Source: an uncultured Lachnospiraceae bacterium (GTDB lineage Bacteria > Bacillota > Clostridia > Lachnospirales > Lachnospiraceae). Taken from it: 6,366 nucleotides of DNA. Shown here piece by piece: positions 6,347-6,366 of the stretch; the first letter of the stretch is position 1; the number at the start of each line of letters is the position of its first letter. Under the pieces are notes generated by a model that was not told the origin of the DNA, did no database searches, and saw only the letters and a list, made by a program, of their open reading frames with translations. Made by a program: the position numbers and the translations under genes. The stretch lies in contig CAMALD010000084.1 of the NCBI GenBank assembly GCA_945836355.1, positions 1 through 6,366 on the forward strand, written 5' to 3'.

Positions 6347-6366
6347 ATGAAAGGACTTAATATTAT
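6347..6366 (+). other. Leader or first codons of a downstream gene, cut by the window edge (expected potD)
   Basis: After the potC stop, ATG at 6347 opens a reading frame (ATG AAA GGA CTT AAT ATT) but has no ribosome site in front of it. Alternatively, AAAGGA at 6350-6355 is the ribosome site of a gene whose start lies at or just past the last base, for example an ATG made from the final 'at' plus a following g. In potABCD operons the substrate-binding lipoprotein potD comes next. The sequence shown cannot decide the start or prove identity. Confidence 0.35.

Overview
The window looks like chromosome of a medium-GC, spore-forming Clostridia member, probably Lachnospiraceae. This is inferred from Gram-positive style GGAGG ribosome binding sites, a TTGACA/TATAAT promoter, a Cys/Gly-rich small protein of the type annotated in Lachnospiraceae as 'chorion class high-cysteine HCB protein', and an XRE-cupin regulator directly upstream of potABC. 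No single marker fixes the genus. I see no tRNA, rRNA, CRISPR array, insertion sequence or phage gene.

Left block (1-1550): a subtilisin-type (S8) serine protease without a visible signal peptide is encoded on the minus strand. It is divergent from an 82-residue Cys/Gly-rich hydrophobic protein on the plus strand. The 101-bp gap between them holds a 7-bp-arm inverted repeat and a -10 element (CATACAAT) that fits the sporulation sigma-E consensus. A GC-rich hairpin closes the small gene.

Middle block (1551-2870): aroC (chorismate synthase, last step of the shikimate trunk) forms a single-gene unit with its own TTGACA promoter and a strong intrinsic terminator.

Right block (2880-6366): a polyamine uptake operon. 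A strong vegetative-type promoter is followed at about the transcription start by a perfect 23-bp palindrome, with an extra half site upstream of the -35. Then come an HTH_XRE-cupin regulator, potA (ATPase), potB and potC (permeases; potC overlaps potB by 7 nt). The window ends just after potC, where the substrate-binding protein potD would be expected. The likely logic is that the regulator senses a polyamine or related ligand through its cupin domain and controls its own promoter, and with it the transporter.

Most of the window is ordinary core metabolism. The parts deserving a second look are the operator architecture of the pot operon, and the Cys-rich protein with its internal duplication and sporulation-like promoter next to the divergent protease. 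I found no convincing evidence for a wholly new system.
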